From assembly GCA_011775825.1 (NCBI GenBank), contig JAABYK010000222.1, forward strand, positions 11,253 through 17,262: 6,010 nt of DNA, read 5' to 3'. A program made the translations under genes and the position numbers. Of the stretch, positions 3,204 to 6,010 are shown one piece after another (the stretch's first letter is position 1; each line of letters opens with the position of its first letter). This DNA comes from Candidatus Zhuqueibacterota bacterium. GTDB lineage: Bacteria; Zhuqueibacterota; Zhuqueibacteria; Oceanimicrobiales; Oceanimicrobiaceae. The notes beneath the pieces are model-generated. The model worked only from the letters and a program-made list of their open reading frames with translations. It did not search any database and was not told the DNA's origin.

Positions 3204-6010
3204 ATGTTTCAGGAAATTTACCGATTCGAACTCAAATACAACCTCAAACGAATTGCACCTTATGTGTTTTTCGCGGTGCTGGGTTTGATGGCCTACATGG
3301 ATGCTTCCAATGTTTCGCCCACTCGCACCATGATCAACACCCACGGGCAGATCGATCACAATTCACCCATCACGATTGCGCGGACCTTTCTGTTTCTCAG
3401 CATACTGGGAAGCATCATTCCGATTGTGTTTGCAGGCACGTCTGTTGTGCGCGATTTTGAGAAAAACGTGCACGAGTTTTTCTTCTCGAAGCCGGTATCG
3501 AAATTGGGGTTTCTAACCGGACGGTTCTTCGGTGGTTTTACTGTGGTCATTTTTATTTTTCTCGGAGTTGTCCTCGGAATCGCAGTTGGATGTCTTCAAA
3601 TTGATTCTCAATATGTCGGCGCATTCAGGCTGGAAGGATTCCTGCAACCGTTTTTGATGTTTGCGGTTCCGAATCTGCTGCTGATGGCGGTGGTCTTCTT
3701 TGCGTTTGCCACCCTCACTCGGAATATGATCGCGACATACATTGCCGGGATCGCATCTATTGTGATTTATCTTTTTGCCCAATCCACCCTCGGGGACACC
3801 GAAAATCAGGCGCTTCGTTCTCTACTCGATCCGTTTGGATTTGTGGCACTCGAGGTCACCACCGAGTTCTGGACCGTTGCCGAACGGAACACGCAGCTTC
3901 TTCCATTCAAAGGGTTCATTCTGTGGAATCGCTTGCTCTGGTTAGCCGTCACGGTCGGGATATTCGTTTTTCTGTACTTTAAGTTTCGCTTTGTGTACCA
4001 AAAAGAAGGCAGATGCACGAAGCAGGCCACTGAGGCAACCGACATCGAGTTCAAGGGCATCCGTCGGTTGGAGAAGCTTCCATCCGTCGCGCGTACGTTT
4101 GCCTGGAAGAACCACGTCAAGCAATTGGTCCGCCTCGTGAAGCTTGAGTGTCTGCGAATCGTTCCCCATCCGGCGTTTCTTTTTCTCACGTTCCTGGGAA
4201 TGATGCAGGCCTATGGCAATTTTGTTGAAAATGCCGGCCCCAACGGCAGCAACGTTTATCCGCTAACCTCGTGGTATTTGAATTGGACTTCGGAATTGTT
4301 CGGGTATATGATCCCCATAACTGTATTTTTCGCCGGGGTCGTGGTCTGGCGCGAAGGCGATTCGCGAAGCGAGGAGATCTTTGATGCGATGCCCGTCCCG
4401 GATTGGGTCTTATTTTTGTCCAAGCTTTTGACCATGATGGCCATTCAAACCGTGTTTATTTTGGCGGTCATGGCAACCGGTATTTTTGCGCAGGGTGTCA
4501 TTTTTGGATACACCAAGTTTGAGCTGCCGCTGTATTTCAAAGCGCTGTTTGGCATCCAACTGCTCAATTACTGGCACATGGCGATTGTCGCGATTCTGAT
4601 TCAGGCACTCGTCTCGCACAAATACGTCGGGTATTTTCTTTCGGGAGGCTATTTCATTGCAGACTATGTAGTTTATTCAACGTTTAATGTGACCAACTTT
4701 CTGCATCGGTTTGGCCTAGTGCCCGATTACGTTTACTCCAATATGAATGGATTTGGCCACTATGCGGAGCCAATCATCTGGTATCGGATTTATTGGGCAT
4801 TCGCTGCGGTCATTTTGATCGTTGTCAGCGATTTATTGTGGCGCCGCGGTCAGGAAACAAAGCTGAAATTTCGACTTCGTGCAGGAAAGCAGCGGCTGTC
4901 TCGGAAGCATGTGCTGATCGCAGCGGTTGCGGCGTGCGCGTTCGTGAGCACCGGCAGTTTTATTTACTACAATATTCATGTACTCAATCCCTATCTGACT
5001 CAGGAAGACCGTCTGCAAAACCGAGCAAATTACGAAAAAAGATACGGCAAATATGCGCACATTGCTCAGCCAAGTATCGATCACATCAGTTTCGATGTCG
5101 ATATTTTCCCACAGAAACGGGACGCTTTGATAAAGGGGAGCTACCTGCTAAAAAATGCCGGAGACACAGCCATCGACAGCTTGCATGTTCGGCTTTCTCC
5201 CCTTCGAATTTCGCGCATGAATCAATTGGCCCTGGAGCATCCGGCTCAACTTGTGCATGGAGATGAGCAGCTCGGATATTATATTTTCGAATTGGCTCAC
5301 CCTCTGACGCCCGGAGACTCGGCCCGACTCGCATTCGATTTGGAAGCCCGGACGAAGGGATTTACCGACATTACTCCGAATGATGAGTTGGTGGAGAACG
5401 GCACATATTTGGATAATTTTCCCTTTAGCGAACCTTACTATTTCCCAGCCGTGGGTTACAGCATCTTTTATGAGATCCGCGATCCGAGTCTGCGTGCTGA
5501 ATACGGCCTACCGAAAAAACAAATACCGCCGCCTTTGGAGGACAGCGTCGCTCGGAATCAAGCGGCTGCCGACTGGGTGACCTTTGAAGCGGTTGTGAGT
5601 ACCAGCGATGACCAGATTGCCGTCGCAACCGGCGACCTGGTTGAGAGTTGGTCGGAAAATGGCAGAAATTATTATCGATACATGGTCGATAAACTCATGA
5701 ACAACGCCCTGGTTTTCCTTTCAGGGCGTTATGAAGTCGAGAGGGATAAACACAAAGATGTCGATATCGAGGTTTTTTATCATAAGGAACACCACTACAA
5801 CATTGAGCGCATGATTCAGGGAGTTCGCGCTTCTTTGGATTATTGCAGCCACAATTTCGCTTCGTATCCCTACAACACCGTCAAGATTGTCGAAGTGCCG
5901 GATTACGGGATCATTGGAGGGAGCGCTCGATCGCAACCCACGGTTTTTACCTGGACAGAGAACGGCGGTTTCATCAGCAATTTGGAGGATGAAGACGCCA
6001 TCGACGTGGT
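3204..6010 (+). CDS. ABC transporter permease fused to a periplasmic M1-aminopeptidase-like domain (3' end outside window)
   Basis: An open frame of 935 codons continues past the right edge. Residues 1-590 form a permease with about 13 hydrophobic segments, including about 17-32, 61-80, 110-130, 150-193 (two), 240-256, 321-336, 366-382, 408-430, 452-494 (two), 529-546 and 570-588. It appears to be a tandem duplication: VVRDFEKN...SKPVSK (81-100) in the first half corresponds to VVWREGDS...AMPVPD (380-400) in the second. From about 620 a soluble, presumably periplasmic, region begins, with a beta-rich M1 N-terminal-like domain (GTYLDNFPF, FPAVGY at 733-752) and the start of an M1 catalytic-like domain (about 853 onward). 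TENGGFI (E919, N920) takes the place of the M1 GAMEN motif. The zinc motif HExxH would lie just beyond the window, so activity cannot be judged. The ATG at 3204 fits the family's N-terminus (MFQEIYRFELKYNLKR), 18 nt after the ATPase stop; no clear Shine-Dalgarno is seen. The substrate is unknown. Confidence 0.92.
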   Translation, partial: MFQEIYRFELKYNLKRIAPYVFFAVLGLMAYMDASNVSPTRTMINTHGQIDHNSPITIARTFLFLSILGSIIPIVFAGTSVVRDFEKNVHEFFFSKPVSKLGFLTGRFFGGFTVVIFIFLGVVLGIAVGCLQIDSQYVGAFRLEGFLQPFLMFAVPNLLLMAVVFFAFATLTRNMIATYIAGIASIVIYLFAQSTLGDTENQALRSLLDPFGFVALEVTTEFWTVAERNTQLLPFKGFILWNRLLWLAVTVGIFVFLYFKFRFVYQKEGRCTKQATEATDIEFKGIRRLEKLPSVARTFAWKNHVKQLVRLVKLECLRIVPHPAFLFLTFLGMMQAYGNFVENAGPNGSNVYPLTSWYLNWTSELFGYMIPITVFFAGVVVWREGDSRSEEIFDAMPVPDWVLFLSKLLTMMAIQTVFILAVMATGIFAQGVIFGYTKFELPLYFKALFGIQLLNYWHMAIVAILIQALVSHKYVGYFLSGGYFIADYVVYSTFNVTNFLHRFGLVPDYVYSNMNGFGHYAEPIIWYRIYWAFAAVILIVVSDLLWRRGQETKLKFRLRAGKQRLSRKHVLIAAVAACAFVSTGSFIYYNIHVLNPYLTQEDRLQNRANYEKRYGKYAHIAQPSIDHISFDVDIFPQKRDALIKGSYLLKNAGDTAIDSLHVRLSPLRISRMNQLALEHPAQLVHGDEQLGYYIFELAHPLTPGDSARLAFDLEARTKGFTDITPNDELVENGTYLDNFPFSEPYYFPAVGYSIFYEIRDPSLRAEYGLPKKQIPPPLEDSVARNQAAADWVTFEAVVSTSDDQIAVATGDLVESWSENGRNYYRYMVDKLMNNALVFLSGRYEVERDKHKDVDIEVFYHKEHHYNIERMIQGVRASLDYCSHNFASYPYNTVKIVEVPDYGIIGGSARSQPTVFTWTENGGFISNLEDEDAIDV

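Noticed and set aside
3643..3668. TGCAAC followed after 17 nt by GTT, resembling the ECF motif
   Set aside because: The -10 core is GTT rather than GTC, it lies inside the permease coding sequence, and no gene starts downstream of it.
3806..4189. A 127-aa minus-strand open frame and similar antisense frames between 3356 and 4619
   Set aside because: They are shadows of the permease coding sequence; the plus frame shows clear membrane-protein periodicity.
4793..5266. A 157-aa open frame on the plus strand
   Set aside because: It lies wholly inside the permease-peptidase gene in another frame, its composition (rich in Arg, Cys, Ser) looks non-native, and the host frame is intact and family-like throughout.

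Overview
The window (about 6 kb, moderate GC) looks like chromosomal DNA from a Gram-negative bacterium. The combination of a zf-HC2-type anti-sigma factor, a small DUF6249-like membrane protein and an ABC permease fused to an M1-aminopeptidase-like domain suggests the Bacteroidota/FCB superphylum or a related candidate phylum. This placement is inferred from gene families only; no rRNA or other taxonomic marker is present.

Layout. (1) Positions 1-293, plus strand: the C-terminal end of glucose-6-phosphate dehydrogenase (zwf). (2) Positions 302-1362, minus strand: an ECF RNA polymerase sigma factor followed, with a 10-nt overlap, by its membrane-bound zinc-finger anti-sigma factor; the anti-sigma gene converges on zwf with an 8-nt gap. 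(3) Positions 1363-1948: a 586-nt divergent intergenic region holding two promoter-like motifs, several inverted repeats (including a nested REP-like palindrome) and a triplicated octamer. (4) Positions 1949-6010, plus strand: an apparent operon of a small three-helix membrane protein, an ABC ATPase and a very large ABC permease with a periplasmic M1-peptidase-like domain. The last gene runs off the right edge.

How it fits together. The sequence upstream of the sigma gene and the sequence upstream of the plus-strand operon carry the same two-part motif, TGCAAC - 17 or 18 nt - GTCA, each at a suitable distance from its start codon. This is the form expected of an ECF promoter. The simplest reading is that the sigma factor autoregulates and also switches on the divergent transporter operon, with the two-helix anti-sigma factor holding it at the membrane until an envelope or membrane signal releases it. 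This cell-surface regulon (ECF sigma, anti-sigma, small membrane protein, ABC exporter and permease-peptidase fusion) is the most interesting content of the window. The substrate of the transporter-peptidase cannot be read from the sequence.
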